64,000 nt of DNA from Trinickia symbiotica (GCF_002934455.1 NZ_PTIR01000002.1:434001-498000), one strand, 5' to 3'. Positions 15,903 through 27,271 are shown, counted from the first letter of the stretch. Numbers and translations: made by a program. Notes: generated by a model not told the origin, from the letters alone.

Positions 15903-17348
15903 TTAGACCGCTGTCACCGTGACCGACTTCGTGACGAGATACGGCTCGAGCGACTCAGGACCGCCTTCTGAGCCATAACCGGAATCCTTCACGCCGCCGA
16001 ACGGCATTTCGGGCCACGGCGTGGCCGGCTGATTGATCCAGAGCATGCCGACCTCGAGCCGCTGCGTGAGCAGATGGACGTTGCTGAACGAGCGCGTGAA
16101 CGCGTAGCCCGCAAGGCCGTACGGTAGCCGGTTGGCCTCGTTGATGGCCTCGTCGAGCGAGTCGAAGCCGCGTACCGCCGCAATCGGGCCGAACGGTTCG
16201 TTGTTGAAGACATCGGCATCGAGCGGGACGTCGGTCAGGACTGTCGGCGCAAAGAAGTTGCCCTCGCTGCCGATGCGCTCGCCGCCCGTCGCAATGGTTG
16301 CACCCTTCTCCCGCGCGTCGGACAGCACGCTGGCCATCGCGCTCAGCCGGCGCGCATTGGCAAGCGGCCCGAGCGTCGTGCCTGCGGTAAGGCCATCGCC
16401 GACCTTGATGCTCTGCGCCTGCTTCACGAGCGCTTGCTGGAACGCCTCGCGAATGCTGTTGTGGACGAGAAAGCGAGTCGGCGAGATACAAACCTGACCG
16501 GCATTGCGGAATTTCGCGCCGCCCGAGATTCGCGCCGCGAGCTCGACGTCGGCATCTTCGGCAACGATCACGGGCGCGTGGCCGCCGAGCTCCATCGTCA
16601 CGCGCTTCATGTGCTGACCGGCGAGCGCCGCGAGCTGCTTGCCGACGGGCGTCGAGCCCGTGAACGTGACCTTGCGGATGGCCGGGTGCGGAATCAGGTA
16701 GCCCGAGATCTCGGCCGGATTGCCGTACACAAGCCCGATCACCCCCGCCGGCACGCCTGCATCCGCGAACGCGCGCAACAGTTGCGCCGGCGAAGCGGGC
16801 GTCTCTTCAGGCGCCTTCACGATGAACGAGCAGCCGGTCGTGAGCGCCGCGCAGAGCTTGCGCACGACCTGGTTGACCGGAAAATTCCACGGCGTGAATG
16901 CCGCGACGGGGCCGACCGGCTCCTTGACGACGAGCTGCTGAACGGCAAGGCTGCGCGACGGCACGACGCGCCCATAGACGCGACGTCCTTCGTCCGCAAA
17001 CCATTCGATGATGTCCGCCGCCGCCAATACTTCGATGCGGGATTCGGCGAGCGGCTTGCCCTGCTCCAGCGTCATCAACCGCGCGATCGTCTGGCCGCGC
17101 TCGCGCAGCAGCGTGGCGGCTTTGCGCATCGTGGCCGCGCGCTCGTGCGCGGGCACCTTGCGCCAGATCTCGAAACCGCGCTGGGCAGCCGACACAGCTT
17201 GCTCGAGATCCGCAATGCCGGCGTGCGCGACCGTCCCGATCACCTTGCCCGTGGCCGGATTGACCACGTCGATGGTCTTGCCGCTCGCGGCGTCGCACCA
17301 CTCGCCGTTGATGAGCAACTGCGTGTCCACGTACCCTTCGATTGCCAT
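15903..17348 (-). CDS. NAD(P)-dependent aldehyde dehydrogenase, succinate-semialdehyde dehydrogenase type
   Basis: 481 residues, typical of GabD-like ALDHs. [19 protein letters not shown] and [14 protein letters not shown] form the coenzyme pocket. [11 protein letters not shown] holds the general-base Glu and [14 protein letters not shown] the catalytic Cys. The [10 protein letters not shown] form is found in succinate- and 2-oxoglutarate-semialdehyde dehydrogenases, so the substrate is a short semialdehyde acid, though which one is not certain. GGAG stands 6 nt before the ATG. No partner aminotransferase lies beside it, so it seems to be a monocistronic unit. Confidence 0.87.
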   Translation of the reverse strand: MAIEGYVDTQLLINGEWCDAASGKTIDVVNPATGKVIGTVAHAGIADLEQAVSAAQRGFEIWRKVPAHERAATMRKAATLLRERGQTIARLMTLEQGKPLAESRIEVLAAADIIEWFADEGRRVYGRVVPSRSLAVQQLVVKEPVGPVAAFTPWNFPVNQVVRKLCAALTTGCSFIVKAPEETPASPAQLLRAFADAGVPAGVIGLVYGNPAEISGYLIPHPAIRKVTFTGSTPVGKQLAALAGQHMKRVTMELGGHAPVIVAEDADVELAARISGGAKFRNAGQVCISPTRFLVHNSIREAFQQALVKQAQSIKVGDGLTAGTTLGPLANARRLSAMASVLSDAREKGATIATGGERIGSEGNFFAPTVLTDVPLDADVFNNEPFGPIAAVRGFDSLDEAINEANRLPYGLAGYAFTRSFSNVHLLTQRLEVGMLWINQPATPWPEMPFGGVKDSGYGSEGGPESLEPYLVTKSVTVTAV

Positions 17349-17596
17349 GCTGATCTCCTGTTTTCTGCCCGGAAAGACGTCCTACCGGAATCCTCTGCGC
17401 GCTCGCTCATTGGATGGTCGAGCTGCAAGGCGGCGGGAAAACCATAACTTTCGCAGAATTTGCGGTTTTCAGCAGAGCAACAGACAGAAGGCGACCGAAA
17501 CGCCAGATGCTTTCAGTTTGCCAACAACAGCGTCACCCAGTACGCTCGGGACAGCGGATGCGCGCAGCGGTCGAGTCGAGCGTGGAGCGCTTGACT

Positions 17597-17797
17597 TCAA
17601 TCGACGGCGACAGTCCCCAGCAGATCGAGCAGCGCGCACAACCGTTGGCGCTCGAGCATCGATATGCTCGGAAGTTCCAGCAGGCTGTCGATTTGCGAGA
17701 CCCAGTATTCGCGGCGAATCAGGCGCGGACGCGTGATCAACACGTTCACGGCCTTCTCCAGTTGTCCCACATCGGCTTTCAGCATATTCACATGCAT
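17597..17797 (-). CDS. Small conserved-looking protein, 66 aa
   Basis: No family recognised. The sequence is mostly helical (MLKADVGQLEKAVNVLITRP, then RREYWVSQIDSLLELPSIS and ERQRLCALLDLLGTVAVD). It has one cysteine and no signal or membrane segment. AGGAG stands 4 nt before the ATG, the main reason to accept it as a gene. The 248 bp between it and the ALDH start hold nothing else that I can support. Confidence 0.6.
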   Translation of the reverse strand: MHVNMLKADVGQLEKAVNVLITRPRLIRREYWVSQIDSLLELPSISMLERQRLCALLDLLGTVAVD

Positions 17798-17984
17798 CTC
17801 CTTCGCGACAACGTATCATCGCCATCGCCTCATGTCGGCGAGCAAACCCCATTGCCCCAGGCGGTGCGCGGTCAAACGTTTGCGCCCGGCTGCTTGGCTT
17901 CCATGACAGTTCGATGACTACTGCCTATAACGACGACGGCCCAAAGAATCTTGATTGGGGAAAACACTTACATGGAGATCCGTC

Positions 17985-19196
17985 ATGCCGGATGTCACGA
18001 CCGAAATCGCGCGATTCAACGCAGGCCGCGATCACGAACGCCTCGCCATGAAGTATCGGCTCATGCGGGCCTCCGCTTTCGCGTTTCTGCGAGGCACCTG
18101 TCATCTTTTCTATGCGCGCGTGCGCGGTCTGCATGACGGAGGCGTGCTTGCGCAAGGGCCGTCGATTTGGGCCTGCGGCGACATGCACTTGCAGAACTTC
18201 GGCAGCTACAAGGGCGACAACGGGCTCGTCTATTTCGATATCAACGACTTCGACGAAGCGTGCCTCGCCCCTTGCCTTTATGAATTCATCCGCTTGCTTA
18301 CGAGCGTGCTCGTCGCCGCGGAGGATCTGCGCATCAGCCGCGCCGAGGCGCTCGCCTTGTGCCACGTGGCCGTCGAATCGTATGGCACGGCCCTGGGCCT
18401 CGGCAAAGCGCGCTGGATCGAGCACGAGCTGGCCGAGGGCATGGTGCGCGAGCTTTTCGATTCGCTGGGTAAGCGCACGAGAGTCGATCTTCTGAATCGA
18501 CGCACCGAGTCGAACGGCAAAAAGCGCGTCCTCAAGATCGACGGCAAGAAGGCACTGGCGATCGACGACGAAAGACGAGCTGCGGTGATGGCCTTCATGA
18601 GCGATTTCGCGAGCGGCCAGGACAATCCCGGTTTCTACCGGCCGCTCGACGTGGCGCGGCGGATCGCGGGAACGGGCAGCCTCGGCGTCGATCGGTATGT
18701 GATCCTCGTCGAAGGGAAAGGCTCGCCCGACGGCAACTACCTGCTCGATCTCAAGCAAGCGTTGCCGTCGTCGCTCGCCCCCAACCTCACGGTGGCGCAA
18801 CCGCATTGGGATAGCGAAGCGCACCGCGTGGTGGAAGTGCAAGCGCGCGCTCAAGCCGTACCGCAAGCGCTTTTGCACGCGGTAACGTTCGAGAAGCGCC
18901 CATACGTGCTGCGCAGCCTGCAGCCCTCGGAAGACCGCGTCGACCTGGGCGCTTGGGACGGCAAGTTGCCGCGACTCGAATCGGTCGTCGACAACATGGC
19001 GCAGCTCTCGGCATGGGCGCAATTGCGCAGCGGCGGCCGCCAAGGGTCCGCGATCGCCGACGAACTGATCGCGTTCGGCGCGCGAAAAGATTGGCGGCTT
19101 CCGTTGATCGATCTTGCCGTCAAATGCGCCGAGCAGGTCGTCGGCGATTGGCGCGAGTACTGCGAAGGCTACGATCGCGGCGCGTTCAAGAACTGA
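17985..19196 (+). CDS. DUF2252-family protein
   Basis: About 403 residues. The hallmark of the family is GDMHLQNFGSYKGDNGLVYF followed by INDFDEACLAPCLYEFIRL. This resembles the catalytic HxN...D pair of aminoglycoside phosphotransferase and kinase-like folds, so an ATP-dependent phosphotransfer role is possible but unproven. Further family blocks are FYRPLDVARRIAGTGSLGV and DLKQALPSSLAP. I take the ATG at 17985, which has GGAGATCC upstream; an in-frame ATG 30 bp earlier also exists. It stands alone between a small gene and iorA. Confidence 0.85.
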   Translation: MPDVTTEIARFNAGRDHERLAMKYRLMRASAFAFLRGTCHLFYARVRGLHDGGVLAQGPSIWACGDMHLQNFGSYKGDNGLVYFDINDFDEACLAPCLYEFIRLLTSVLVAAEDLRISRAEALALCHVAVESYGTALGLGKARWIEHELAEGMVRELFDSLGKRTRVDLLNRRTESNGKKRVLKIDGKKALAIDDERRAAVMAFMSDFASGQDNPGFYRPLDVARRIAGTGSLGVDRYVILVEGKGSPDGNYLLDLKQALPSSLAPNLTVAQPHWDSEAHRVVEVQARAQAVPQALLHAVTFEKRPYVLRSLQPSEDRVDLGAWDGKLPRLESVVDNMAQLSAWAQLRSGGRQGSAIADELIAFGARKDWRLPLIDLAVKCAEQVVGDWREYCEGYDRGAFKN

Positions 19197-19303
19197 CTCG
19201 TCGCATCCAAAAGAATTAGGCAAGAAATCCGGAGGATTCGATAAGCGAAGGATGTGCAGTTTCATGCACACTCCCACATCGTCGCAGACCTCCGGAGCCG
19301 TCA

Positions 19304-19765
19304 ATGTCCACCTCGTTCGTTCTCAACGGCAAGTCCACGACCCTCGATGCCGATCCCGACATGCCGTTGCTGTGGGCCATCCGCGAAGTCGCGGGGCTCC
19401 ACGGAACCAAGTTCGGCTGCGGGATGGCGCAATGCGGCGCCTGCACCGTTCATCTCGAGGGCCAGGCCATACGTTCCTGCGTGACGCCGCTCTCAGCCGT
19501 CGCCGGCCGCCACATCACCACGATCGAAGGCCTGCAAGGAAAGCCCGCGAAGGCCGTGCAAGCCGCGTGGGTCAAGCTTCAGGTTCCCCAGTGCGGTTAT
19601 TGCCAATCCGGTCAGATCATGTCGGCCGCGGCGCTGCTCGAACACAATCCGGCGCCCACCGATGCCGACATCGATGCCGCGATGAGCGGGAACATCTGCC
19701 GATGCGCGACCTATGCGCGCATTCGCGCCGCCATTCATGAAGCCGCTCAAGAGATCAAGGGGTAA
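19304..19765 (+). CDS. iorA: 2Fe-2S subunit of a molybdenum hydroxylase (isoquinoline 1-oxidoreductase alpha type)
   Basis: 153 residues, the normal size for the small subunit of the xanthine-oxidase family. The plant-ferredoxin cluster is bound by the Cys residues of [17 protein letters not shown] and the following IRSC. The second cluster is bound by QCGYCQSGQ and [11 protein letters not shown]. It carries electrons from the molybdenum subunit encoded 6 bp downstream. CCGGAG lies before the ATG. IorAB-type enzymes hydroxylate N-heterocycles or aldehydes, and many homologues are general aldehyde oxidoreductases. Confidence 0.92.
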   Translation: MSTSFVLNGKSTTLDADPDMPLLWAIREVAGLHGTKFGCGMAQCGACTVHLEGQAIRSCVTPLSAVAGRHITTIEGLQGKPAKAVQAAWVKLQVPQCGYCQSGQIMSAAALLEHNPAPTDADIDAAMSGNICRCATYARIRAAIHEAAQEIKG

Positions 19766-19771
19766 CGACTC

Positions 19772-21997
19772 ATGACGACCGATATCGCTGAAGTATCGCG
19801 GCCGGCACGGCGCGAGTTTCTCAAGGGCGTCGGCAGCGCGGCGGCGCTCGCGCTCACCATCGGGTTCGAATGGGGCGTCTCGGCGCCGCGCGCGCTCGCC
19901 GCGACGTCCGCATCGGGCGGCCCAGGCGGCCCGGCGGGCGGCACCTTCATGCCTAACGCATTCCTGCGCATCGGCACGGACAATCGCGTGACCGTCATCG
20001 CGAAGCACGTCGAGCTGGGTCAGGGAGCCTATACGGGCATCGCGACGATCGTCGCCGAGGAGCTCGACGCCGACTGGTCGCAGATCGGCGTCGAAAGCGC
20101 GCCGGCCGACGCAACGCGCTACGCGAACCTCGCATTCGGCAAGATCCAGGGCACGGGCGGAAGCTCGGCGATGTCGAACTCGTGGATGCAGCTTCGCGAA
20201 GCAGGCGCCAAGGCGCGCGCCATGCTGATCGCGGCGGCGGCGCAACAATGGAACGTGCCCGCGACGGAGCTTCGCGCCGAACGCGGCACCGTCCATCATT
20301 CGGCAAGCGGCAAGCAGACGACTTACGGCTCGCTGGTCCCCGTCGCGGCAAAACTTCCCGTACCTGAGACCGTCGCGCTCAAAGACCCGAAGACATTCAA
20401 GCTCGTCGGCGCGAAACCGCTGCCGCGCGTGGACGTCCCCCCGAAGACGAACGGCACCGCGCAATTCACGATCGACGTTGCATTGCCCGGCATGCTCGTC
20501 GCCGTCATGCAGCGCCCGCCGCTCTTCGGCGGCACGGTGAAGTCGTTCGACGCGTCGGCGGCGAAGGCGGTGCCCGGCGTCGTCGACGTCGTGCAGGTTC
20601 CGCGCGGCGTCGCCGTCGTCGCGAAAAGCTTTTGGGCCGCGAAGAAAGGACGCGACGCGCTCAAGATCGAATGGGACGATAGCCGCGCCGAAAAGCGCAG
20701 CTCGACCGATATCATGGCCGAGTACCGCCGCCTTGCCGACAAGCCTGGCCTTCCCGCTCGCGTAGTCGGCGACGCGCCGAAGGCGATCGCCGGTGCCGCG
20801 CGAAAAGTTTCGGCCTCCTATGAATTCCCCTATCTCGCCCATGCTCCGATGGAGCCGCTCGACGCCGTCGTCAAGCTCACGGCCGACAGCTGCGAGATAT
20901 GGGCGGGCGATCAGTTCCAGACCGTCGATCAGGGCAATGCCGCGCGCGTCGCGGGCCTTCAGCCGGAGCAAGTTCGGATTCATACGCTCTATGCGGGCGG
21001 CAGCTTTGGACGGCGCGCCAACGCGGAATCGGACTACATCGTCGAAGCGGTGTCGATCGCCAAGGCACTCGGCGCCAATGGCACGCCGGTCAAGCTGCAA
21101 TGGACGCGCGAAGACGACATTCACGGCGGCCGCTATCGCCCGATGTATTTCCACAAGCTCGAGGCCGGCCTCTCCGCCGACGGCCAGTTGACCGGCTGGC
21201 GGCACGTGATCGTCGGGCAGTCGATCCTCGCGGGCACGCCGTTCGAGGCGGTGATGGTCAAGAACGGCGTCGATGCGACCTCGGTCGAAGGCGCGGCGAA
21301 CATCGCCTATGCAATTCCCAACATCGCCGTCGAGCTCTCGACGACGCAATCGGCCGTACCTGTGCTCTGGTGGCGCGTCGTCGGCAGTTCGCACACGGCC
21401 TTCGCCGTCGAGGCGTTCATCGATGAAGTCGCTCATTCCGCGGGCCAGGACCCCTACATATTCCGGCGCAATTTGCTCGCGCACGAGCCGCGCATGCAAG
21501 CGGTGCTCGATCTCGCCGCCGAGCGAGCCGGCTGGAGCAATACGCCGCTACCGCCGGGCAAGGGCCGTGGCATCGCTGTCGCCGAAGCCTTCCATTCGTT
21601 CGTCGCGCAGGTGGCCGAAGTCACCGTCGACAAGGACGGCAAGGTCAAGGTCGACCGTGTCGTCTGCGCCGTCGATTGCGGCACGCCGATCAACCCGGAC
21701 ATCATCGCGGCGCAGATGGAAGGCGGCATCGGCTTCGGGCTCGGCGCGGCGCTCTCGAGCGCGATCACGCTCAAGGATGGCCACGTTGAACAAAACAACT
21801 TCGACGGCTATCAAGTCTTGCGCATTGACGCCATGCCCAAAGTCGAGGTCCATATCGTGCCCTCGAACGAAGCGCCCACGGGCGTCGGCGAGCCGGGCGT
21901 GGCGCCGATCGGGCCCGCCGTCGCGAATGCCATCTTCGCCGCGACGGGCAAGCGCGTCCATGTCTTGCCATTCGCCGCCGCCAACGTCCAAGCGTGA
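19772..21997 (+). CDS. iorB: Molybdopterin-binding subunit of a periplasmic molybdenum hydroxylase (isoquinoline 1-oxidoreductase beta type)
   Basis: 741 residues. The N-terminus carries a twin-arginine signal ([17 protein letters not shown]), so the folded, cofactor-loaded complex should be exported with the Fe-S subunit. Family blocks include [56 protein letters not shown] and [19 protein letters not shown]; the last carries the catalytic Glu of the family. No cytochrome c acceptor gene and no XdhC/CoxI-type maturation gene follows, so electron acceptor and cofactor insertion must come from elsewhere. Confidence 0.9.
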   Translation: MTTDIAEVSRPARREFLKGVGSAAALALTIGFEWGVSAPRALAATSASGGPGGPAGGTFMPNAFLRIGTDNRVTVIAKHVELGQGAYTGIATIVAEELDADWSQIGVESAPADATRYANLAFGKIQGTGGSSAMSNSWMQLREAGAKARAMLIAAAAQQWNVPATELRAERGTVHHSASGKQTTYGSLVPVAAKLPVPETVALKDPKTFKLVGAKPLPRVDVPPKTNGTAQFTIDVALPGMLVAVMQRPPLFGGTVKSFDASAAKAVPGVVDVVQVPRGVAVVAKSFWAAKKGRDALKIEWDDSRAEKRSSTDIMAEYRRLADKPGLPARVVGDAPKAIAGAARKVSASYEFPYLAHAPMEPLDAVVKLTADSCEIWAGDQFQTVDQGNAARVAGLQPEQVRIHTLYAGGSFGRRANAESDYIVEAVSIAKALGANGTPVKLQWTREDDIHGGRYRPMYFHKLEAGLSADGQLTGWRHVIVGQSILAGTPFEAVMVKNGVDATSVEGAANIAYAIPNIAVELSTTQSAVPVLWWRVVGSSHTAFAVEAFIDEVAHSAGQDPYIFRRNLLAHEPRMQAVLDLAAERAGWSNTPLPPGKGRGIAVAEAFHSFVAQVAEVTVDKDGKVKVDRVVCAVDCGTPINPDIIAAQMEGGIGFGLGAALSSAITLKDGHVEQNNFDGYQVLRIDAMPKVEVHIVPSNEAPTGVGEPGVAPIGPAVANAIFAATGKRVHVLPFAAANVQA

Positions 21998-22186
21998 GAA
22001 ACAATCTCAACGCGAGGGCTCAGCCATAGCGAGGAACAATTGTTGCGGCGACCTACATTGCTCTATCGTAGTAGCAGGGCGGCGTTGCGACGCCCGGGGG
22101 CGTGACTGCGCTCGCGCGATGAAGCGGGGGGGCCGCCGCGCCTCTCGCCCTGCTCAAATGATTTCCTTGCAGTTGAGGAGGCTCAA

Positions 22187-22654
22187 ATGGCAACAAGTCG
22201 AGATGAAAAGGAGAAGGCGACCGGCGCTGAAAACACGCAGGCAACGCAGGGAGCTGACCAATCGCCCTCGGGCGACGGCAAAGGCCGTGGCGCGAGATAT
22301 GGACTGCGCGGCCCCGCCCGGGTCGCTTCAGAAGAATTCGGTGGCCCGATCATCGGGTTCGTCTGCGACACCGTGACGGGGACACTACGTATGACCGGCA
22401 CCGTTGCAAACGACGCAGTGGAAATCGTGCGCGACGTGTTGACCGGCGCGGTGCACGCGACCGAGGAGGTCGGCACGGAAACGCTCGGCGCTGTCGGAAC
22501 GCTCGGCAATGGGGTCGTCACGACCGCACGCGAGATTCTCGTGGGCGGCGTCGGCGGTGTCCGGGAGATACTCGGGTCCGCGGTACCGCTGCGTGGATCG
22601 GCGCGGGAGGAAGGCGTCGGTACGCGCGAGCGCGAGTCGGCGGGTAAAGCCTAA
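22187..22654 (+). CDS. Hypothetical protein with helical glycine-rich repeats, 155 aa
   Basis: No family recognised. The first ~45 residues are charged and disordered-looking (RDEKEKATGAENTQATQGAD). Residues about 55-140 hold repeated amphipathic segments of the type IVRDVLTGAVHATEEVGTET and VVTTAREILVGGVGGVREIL, with regular Gly/Ala spacing that suggests membrane-surface or membrane-inserted helices. A strong GGAGG stands 6 nt before the ATG. It lies upstream of the P-type ATPase cluster, separated only by the DUF445 gene on the other strand, and may belong with it. The 189 bp before it hold nothing else. Confidence 0.6.
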   Translation: MATSRDEKEKATGAENTQATQGADQSPSGDGKGRGARYGLRGPARVASEEFGGPIIGFVCDTVTGTLRMTGTVANDAVEIVRDVLTGAVHATEEVGTETLGAVGTLGNGVVTTAREILVGGVGGVREILGSAVPLRGSAREEGVGTRERESAGKA

Positions 22655-22735
22655 GTACTGGCTGGCGCGGTCGATTGCGCTTCGCCTGGGTGGGTGGCCG
22701 TGGTTCACGAGAGCGGCGGCGCCCCCCTCGGAAAA

Positions 22736-24031
22736 TCAGAAAAGCGTTCCAAGCGCGTGCAGCACCAGACCCACCATGCCCCCGATCAACGTTCCGTTGA
22801 CTCGGACGAATTGCAGATCGCGCCCCACCTCCACTTCGAGTTTTTCCGTCACGGTCGCGGTATCCCAACGCCGCACCGTGTCGGCAATCAGTCGCGCGAG
22901 CTCGTGCCGCTGAGCGGGCATCATATCGAGGATCGCCTCTCGCGCCCGCTCGTTCATCCGCGAGCGTAATGCTTCATCGCGCAACGCTTCGCGCGTCCAT
23001 TGCGTAATGAGCGTCTGCAGTCGCGCCTTCACGACCGAATCGGGTGCCTGCGCGTCCATGCGCGTTTGTTCGACGAGCTCGCTCCAAAGGCTGCCGACCC
23101 AAGCTGCGAACGCAGGATGCTCGAGCAACTGCTCGCGCCATGCCTCGCATTTCGCCAGATAGGCCGGCGACGCGGCGAGCCCGGCGATCAGCTCATGCGC
23201 GAACTCGCCGAAGCGGCGCCGCCATGGATGATCGCGATTGTCGCGCACGTCGGTCATCGCTTCGTCGATGACGCGAATGACCGCGTCGGCGACCTTATCG
23301 TCGAGCGCGATGCGCTGCCATATCCATCCAGTGCCTTCGCGCACGCGGCGGCGGATCAGGTCGTGGTTCTCGTGAAAGAGCAACGCCAGCTCTTCGAGCG
23401 CAGGCGTAATGAGCGCATCGTAGTCGATGGTTCGCGCCACTTGCGTGAGCACGCCGCCCACGAGCGGCGCAAGCTCGATCTCGCGGATGCGTGCCGCGAG
23501 CGCGCTGCGCGTGAATTGCTCGACATCCTCGGTGCCGACACTGGCCAACAAGTCCGGCATCAGCCCAGCCAGATAGTCGGCGATCTGCCCCGTCTGCTCG
23601 GGCTTGCCGATCCATCGCACGAATGCGCCCGAAAGATCGACGTCGGCAAGCTTCGCCGCGATGTCTTCCTGCGATAGAAAATTCTGCTCGAAGAAATTGC
23701 CAAGGTTCTCGCCGATACGGTCTTTGTTGCGCGGGATGATCGCCGTATGCGGCAACGGCAGACGCAGCGGGTGCCGAAACAAGGCCGTGACGGCGAACCA
23801 ATCCGCGATGCCGCCGGCCATGCCCGCCTCGGCGAACGCGCGGACGAAACCGAGCACAGGATATGCTCGCTCGAAAAACGCCGAAACGGCGAAGAGCGCG
23901 ATCATCGCAATCAGCAGCCCTGTCGCGGCCGCTTTCATACGCCGCAGGTCGCGCGCTTTGTCGGGTCGTTGCTGTCGTTTGTCTCGTTTCATTTGCGGTC
24001 GATCGCGAGAACCTCGTGGACTGGCCGTCAT
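22736..24031 (-). CDS. DUF445 (YjiN-like) membrane protein
   Basis: 431 residues. After a basic N-terminus there is one membrane span near 33-55 (ATGLLIAMIALFAVSAFF). The family signature FVRAFAEAGMAGGIADWFAV then TALFRHPLRLPLPHTAIIP follows, then a long helical domain, and a second hydrophobic segment closes the protein (VNGTLIGGMVGLVLHAL). DUF445 proteins are widespread inner-membrane proteins of unknown function. An alternative start 13 codons later (MKRDKRQQRP) is equally plausible. It is divergent from the P-type ATPase gene, with 94 bp between the starts. Confidence 0.88.
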   Translation of the reverse strand: MTASPRGSRDRPQMKRDKRQQRPDKARDLRRMKAAATGLLIAMIALFAVSAFFERAYPVLGFVRAFAEAGMAGGIADWFAVTALFRHPLRLPLPHTAIIPRNKDRIGENLGNFFEQNFLSQEDIAAKLADVDLSGAFVRWIGKPEQTGQIADYLAGLMPDLLASVGTEDVEQFTRSALAARIREIELAPLVGGVLTQVARTIDYDALITPALEELALLFHENHDLIRRRVREGTGWIWQRIALDDKVADAVIRVIDEAMTDVRDNRDHPWRRRFGEFAHELIAGLAASPAYLAKCEAWREQLLEHPAFAAWVGSLWSELVEQTRMDAQAPDSVVKARLQTLITQWTREALRDEALRSRMNERAREAILDMMPAQRHELARLIADTVRRWDTATVTEKLEVEVGRDLQFVRVNGTLIGGMVGLVLHALGTLF

Positions 24032-24125
24032 TCTAGGCGACCCTTGGGGCTATCCCTAAACGGCTGGCATTCGCATCAGATTGACCTATGCTTGGTCTCT
24101 CAACCGCTGACGACGAAGAACACTC

Positions 24126-27100
24126 ATGAACGGGCGTTCCGATGCGGCTCTCGCCACCGCGCTTACGCGCGCGCCGGGCGAGCCTGCCGCGATGCCTGAT
24201 GCAGCGAACGCGGCCGTCGTCTTGCACTCGGCCGTGCCAGGGCGCGCAAGATTGCATGTACCGCGACTCTACCGCGACGAAGCGGCGTGCAACGCCTTTG
24301 CGCAGAGTTTGACTGCCCGCGGCCCCGTCCGCCGTGTCGAAGCCAGCTCGCTGACGGGAAACGCGCTGATATGGTTCGATCCGGCGATCCCGGTGGCCGA
24401 GATCGCCGCGCTGGCCGGCGAGCCGCCAAACGGTTTCACTCCGAATCATTCGCCACCGTCTGCCAGCGCAAGTGAAAGCGCAACGGCACGCGTTCTTCAT
24501 CCTCCGTTTGCCGCGCGCGAACAGGACCGCAAAGAGCGTGCGCGCACAAGTGCCGGTCAGCTCGGCCAGGCCGCGCGGCCGTGGCACGTGCTCGATGCGA
24601 AGGAAGTGTTGCTCGCGCTCGGCTCGTCGAGGCTTCGCGGTCTGTCCGAGCACGCAGCGCGGCGGCGGCGGCTCGCGAACGGGCCGAATCGCCTGCAGCG
24701 GCCGCAGCGTCGCTCGCCGCTCGCCATGTTCGTGTCGCAATTCAAGAGCTTGCCTGTTGCGCTCCTGGCGAGTTCGGCCGTCGTCTCGATCGCCACCGGG
24801 GGGCTCGCCGATGCCTTGCTGATCACCGGAGTCGTGATCGTGAATGCGGTGATCGGCTATGCGACCGAGGCGCAGACCGAACGTGCGATCGACGCGCTCA
24901 GCGAGGACACGGAACGGCATGCGCTCGTGCTGCGCAACGGGGCCTTGCGCCGGATCGACGCCAGCGATCTCGTGGTCGGCGACATACTCGTGCTGTCGGG
25001 CGGTGCCTACGTGCCCGCGGATGCACGCGTGATCGAAGCCCGGCAACTGTCCGCCGACGAGTCCGCGCTGACAGGCGAAAGCGTGGCGGCAAATAAGTCG
25101 TCGAATCGCACCGATAGCGAGGACGTCGCGCTCGCGGATCGGACCTGCATGGTCTATATGGGCACGACGATCGTCACGGGCAACGGCCTCGCCGTAGTCG
25201 TCGCCATCGGACGCGCCACCGAGATCGGTCTCATTCAAACGCTCGTCGGCACCACGCGCCCGCCGGCCACGCCGATGCAGCGGCAGATGGAACGCCTCGG
25301 GAATCAGACGGTGCGAATCGCGGCCGCGATCTGCGGCCTGGTCTTCGTGCTGGGCCTGCTGCGCGGGCGGGGCTTGCTCGAGATGTTCAAGGCGTCGGTA
25401 TCGCTCGCCGTCGCCGCGGTGCCCGAAGGACTCCCGACCGTCGCGACGACGACGCTCGCTCTCGGCATCCGCCGCATGCGCCGGCAAAACGTGCTCGTGC
25501 GCCGGCTCGACGCCGTCGAAACGCTCGGTGCCGTCCATACCGTCTGCTTCGACAAGACCGGCACACTGACGGTCAACCGCATGCGCGTGCTCGCCATGCA
25601 TGCGAACGGCGAGCGCAGCGCCGTGATGGACGGTCTCCTGTATTCGCCGCAAGGTCGAATCGATCTCTTCGCGCGCGAGGACGTGCTGAGGCTCATGCAC
25701 GTCGCCGTGCTCTGCAATGAAGTGCAGTTGCGAGGCACGGCGCCGCGCTATCGTCTCGACGGTTCCTCGACCGAAATCGCGCTCGTCGAGCTGGCGCTCG
25801 CCGCCGGCATCGACGTCAATGCCGTGCGCATGCGTCATCCGCAGCTGAAGATCGCGTATCGCGCCGAAGATCGAAACTACATGTGCACGCTGCATCGGCA
25901 TGCGGAATCGGGAGGGCATATCCTCGCCGTCAAAGGCAATCCGGTCGAGGTGCTTGCGCTTTGCGACGAGCAGATGAAAGACGGTCAACGCCTTCCACTG
26001 GACGACGAAAATCGCCGCCGCATTACCGAGGCGAACGTCGAGATGGGCGGCAGCGGGCTGCGTTTGCTCGGGTTCGCCTATGCGTCAGGCGACGAAACGC
26101 TGGGCGTGGATTCGCGCGGCCTTTGCTGGCTCGGCATGCTGGGACTCGCCGACCCGATCCGCGAGGGAGCGAAGGAGCTGATCGCCCTCTTCGAAAGAGC
26201 CGGCATCAAGACCGTCATCATCACCGGCGACCAGAGCGTCACGGCGCAGGCGATCGGCAAGACGCTCGGCATCGGAACCAACGGCGGCGCGATCGTCGTT
26301 GACTCGACGCAGATCAACGGCATCGACGAAGCCGCCTTCGCCGAGCTTGCCGCGGACGCCGACATTTTCGCGCGTGCGAGCGCCGCGCAAAAGCTCAGTA
26401 TCGTGCGCAGGCTGCAACGCCAGAACCAGGTCATTGCAATGGTCGGTGACGGGGTCAACGATGGTCCCGCGCTCAAAGCCGCGGACATCAGCGTGGCGAT
26501 GGGGCGTCACAGCACGGATCTGGCACGCGAAGTGGCGGACGTCGTCCTGGAAGACGACGATCTCCAAACGCTGACGATCGCGATGAGTCAGGGTCGCACC
26601 ATTTACAACAACATCCGCAAATCGGTGCACTTTCTCGTCTCGACGAACATGAGCGAAATCATCGTGACGCTGTCGGCTTTCGGCCTCGGTATCGGCCAGC
26701 CGCTCACGCCGATGCAGCTGCTCTGGATCAATCTTCTGAGCGACGTCTTCCCTGCCCTCGCGCTCGCCGTGGAGCCTCCCGAACCCGACGTGCTGCAAAG
26801 ACCGCCGCGCGATCCCGGTGAAGCGATCGTGCAGCGCGCGGACATGCTCCGGTACGGCAAGGAAGCGCTCGCGATCAGCGGCGGGGCGCTCGCGAGTCAT
26901 GCCTTCGCGGCGATGCGTCACGGTGTGGGCGCGGCGGCTGGGACCGTTTCGTTCATGACGCTCACGCTCGCTCAGCTCTTGCATGCGTATAGCTGCCGTT
27001 CGTCGACGCGCGGCGCGCTCAGCATCGTCAAGCGGCCACGCAACCGGCAACTCGATCTCGCGATCGGCGGCTCGGTGGCGCTGCAACTGCTTGCCAGTGT

Positions 27101-27251
27101 GACTCCGGGGTTGAATGGAATGCTCGGACTGTCGCGCATCGATGTGCTCGATGCGCTGGCCATCGCCGCCGGTGCGACGGCGCCCTATCTGCTGAACGAA
27201 TCGACGAAGCCGGCGCTGGCCGTGCGCAACGGGCCGCGCGAGCCGCGTTGA
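24126..27251 (+). CDS. P-type cation-transporting ATPase with PEGLP core and cysteine-free HMA-like N-terminus
   Basis: 1041 residues. Residues ~33-95 form an HMA-like ferredoxin fold ([24 protein letters not shown]) with no CxxC. The P-type core follows: TGES at 316-319, PEGLP at 433-437 in membrane span 4, the phosphorylated Asp in DKTGTLT at 476, and [14 protein letters not shown] from 774. The C-terminal spans include [25 protein letters not shown] in place of CPC, and the LLWINLLSD block, put it with P2-type (Ca2+/Mn2+-like) pumps rather than P1B heavy-metal pumps, yet it has an HMA-like domain. It faces three stand-alone HMA-like genes and a DUF5132 gene. The transported ion is unknown. 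Confidence 0.9.
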   Translation: MNGRSDAALATALTRAPGEPAAMPDAANAAVVLHSAVPGRARLHVPRLYRDEAACNAFAQSLTARGPVRRVEASSLTGNALIWFDPAIPVAEIAALAGEPPNGFTPNHSPPSASASESATARVLHPPFAAREQDRKERARTSAGQLGQAARPWHVLDAKEVLLALGSSRLRGLSEHAARRRRLANGPNRLQRPQRRSPLAMFVSQFKSLPVALLASSAVVSIATGGLADALLITGVVIVNAVIGYATEAQTERAIDALSEDTERHALVLRNGALRRIDASDLVVGDILVLSGGAYVPADARVIEARQLSADESALTGESVAANKSSNRTDSEDVALADRTCMVYMGTTIVTGNGLAVVVAIGRATEIGLIQTLVGTTRPPATPMQRQMERLGNQTVRIAAAICGLVFVLGLLRGRGLLEMFKASVSLAVAAVPEGLPTVATTTLALGIRRMRRQNVLVRRLDAVETLGAVHTVCFDKTGTLTVNRMRVLAMHANGERSAVMDGLLYSPQGRIDLFAREDVLRLMHVAVLCNEVQLRGTAPRYRLDGSSTEIALVELALAAGIDVNAVRMRHPQLKIAYRAEDRNYMCTLHRHAESGGHILAVKGNPVEVLALCDEQMKDGQRLPLDDENRRRITEANVEMGGSGLRLLGFAYASGDETLGVDSRGLCWLGMLGLADPIREGAKELIALFERAGIKTVIITGDQSVTAQAIGKTLGIGTNGGAIVVDSTQINGIDEAAFAELAADADIFARASAAQKLSIVRRLQRQNQVIAMVGDGVNDGPALKAADISVAMGRHSTDLAREVADVVLEDDDLQTLTIAMSQGRTIYNNIRKSVHFLVSTNMSEIIVTLSAFGLGIGQPLTPMQLLWINLLSDVFPALALAVEPPEPDVLQRPPRDPGEAIVQRADMLRYGKEALAISGGALASHAFAAMRHGVGAAAGTVSFMTLTLAQLLHAYSCRSSTRGALSIVKRPRNRQLDLAIGGSVALQLLASVTPGLNGMLGLSRIDVLDALAIAAGATAPYLLNESTKPALAVRNGPREPR

Positions 27252-27271
27252 GCGTTTCTTTTTGGATTACG

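Noticed and set aside
19493-21499. 668-codon open frame antisense to the molybdenum hydroxylase genes
   Set aside because: It mirrors iorA/iorB on the other strand, is Arg/Asp/His-rich as expected of an antisense shadow in GC-rich DNA, and shows no recognisable domain.
24033-25988. 651-codon open frame antisense to the P-type ATPase
   Set aside because: It is a shadow of the ATPase codons; composition is typical of antisense frames and no family motif is visible.
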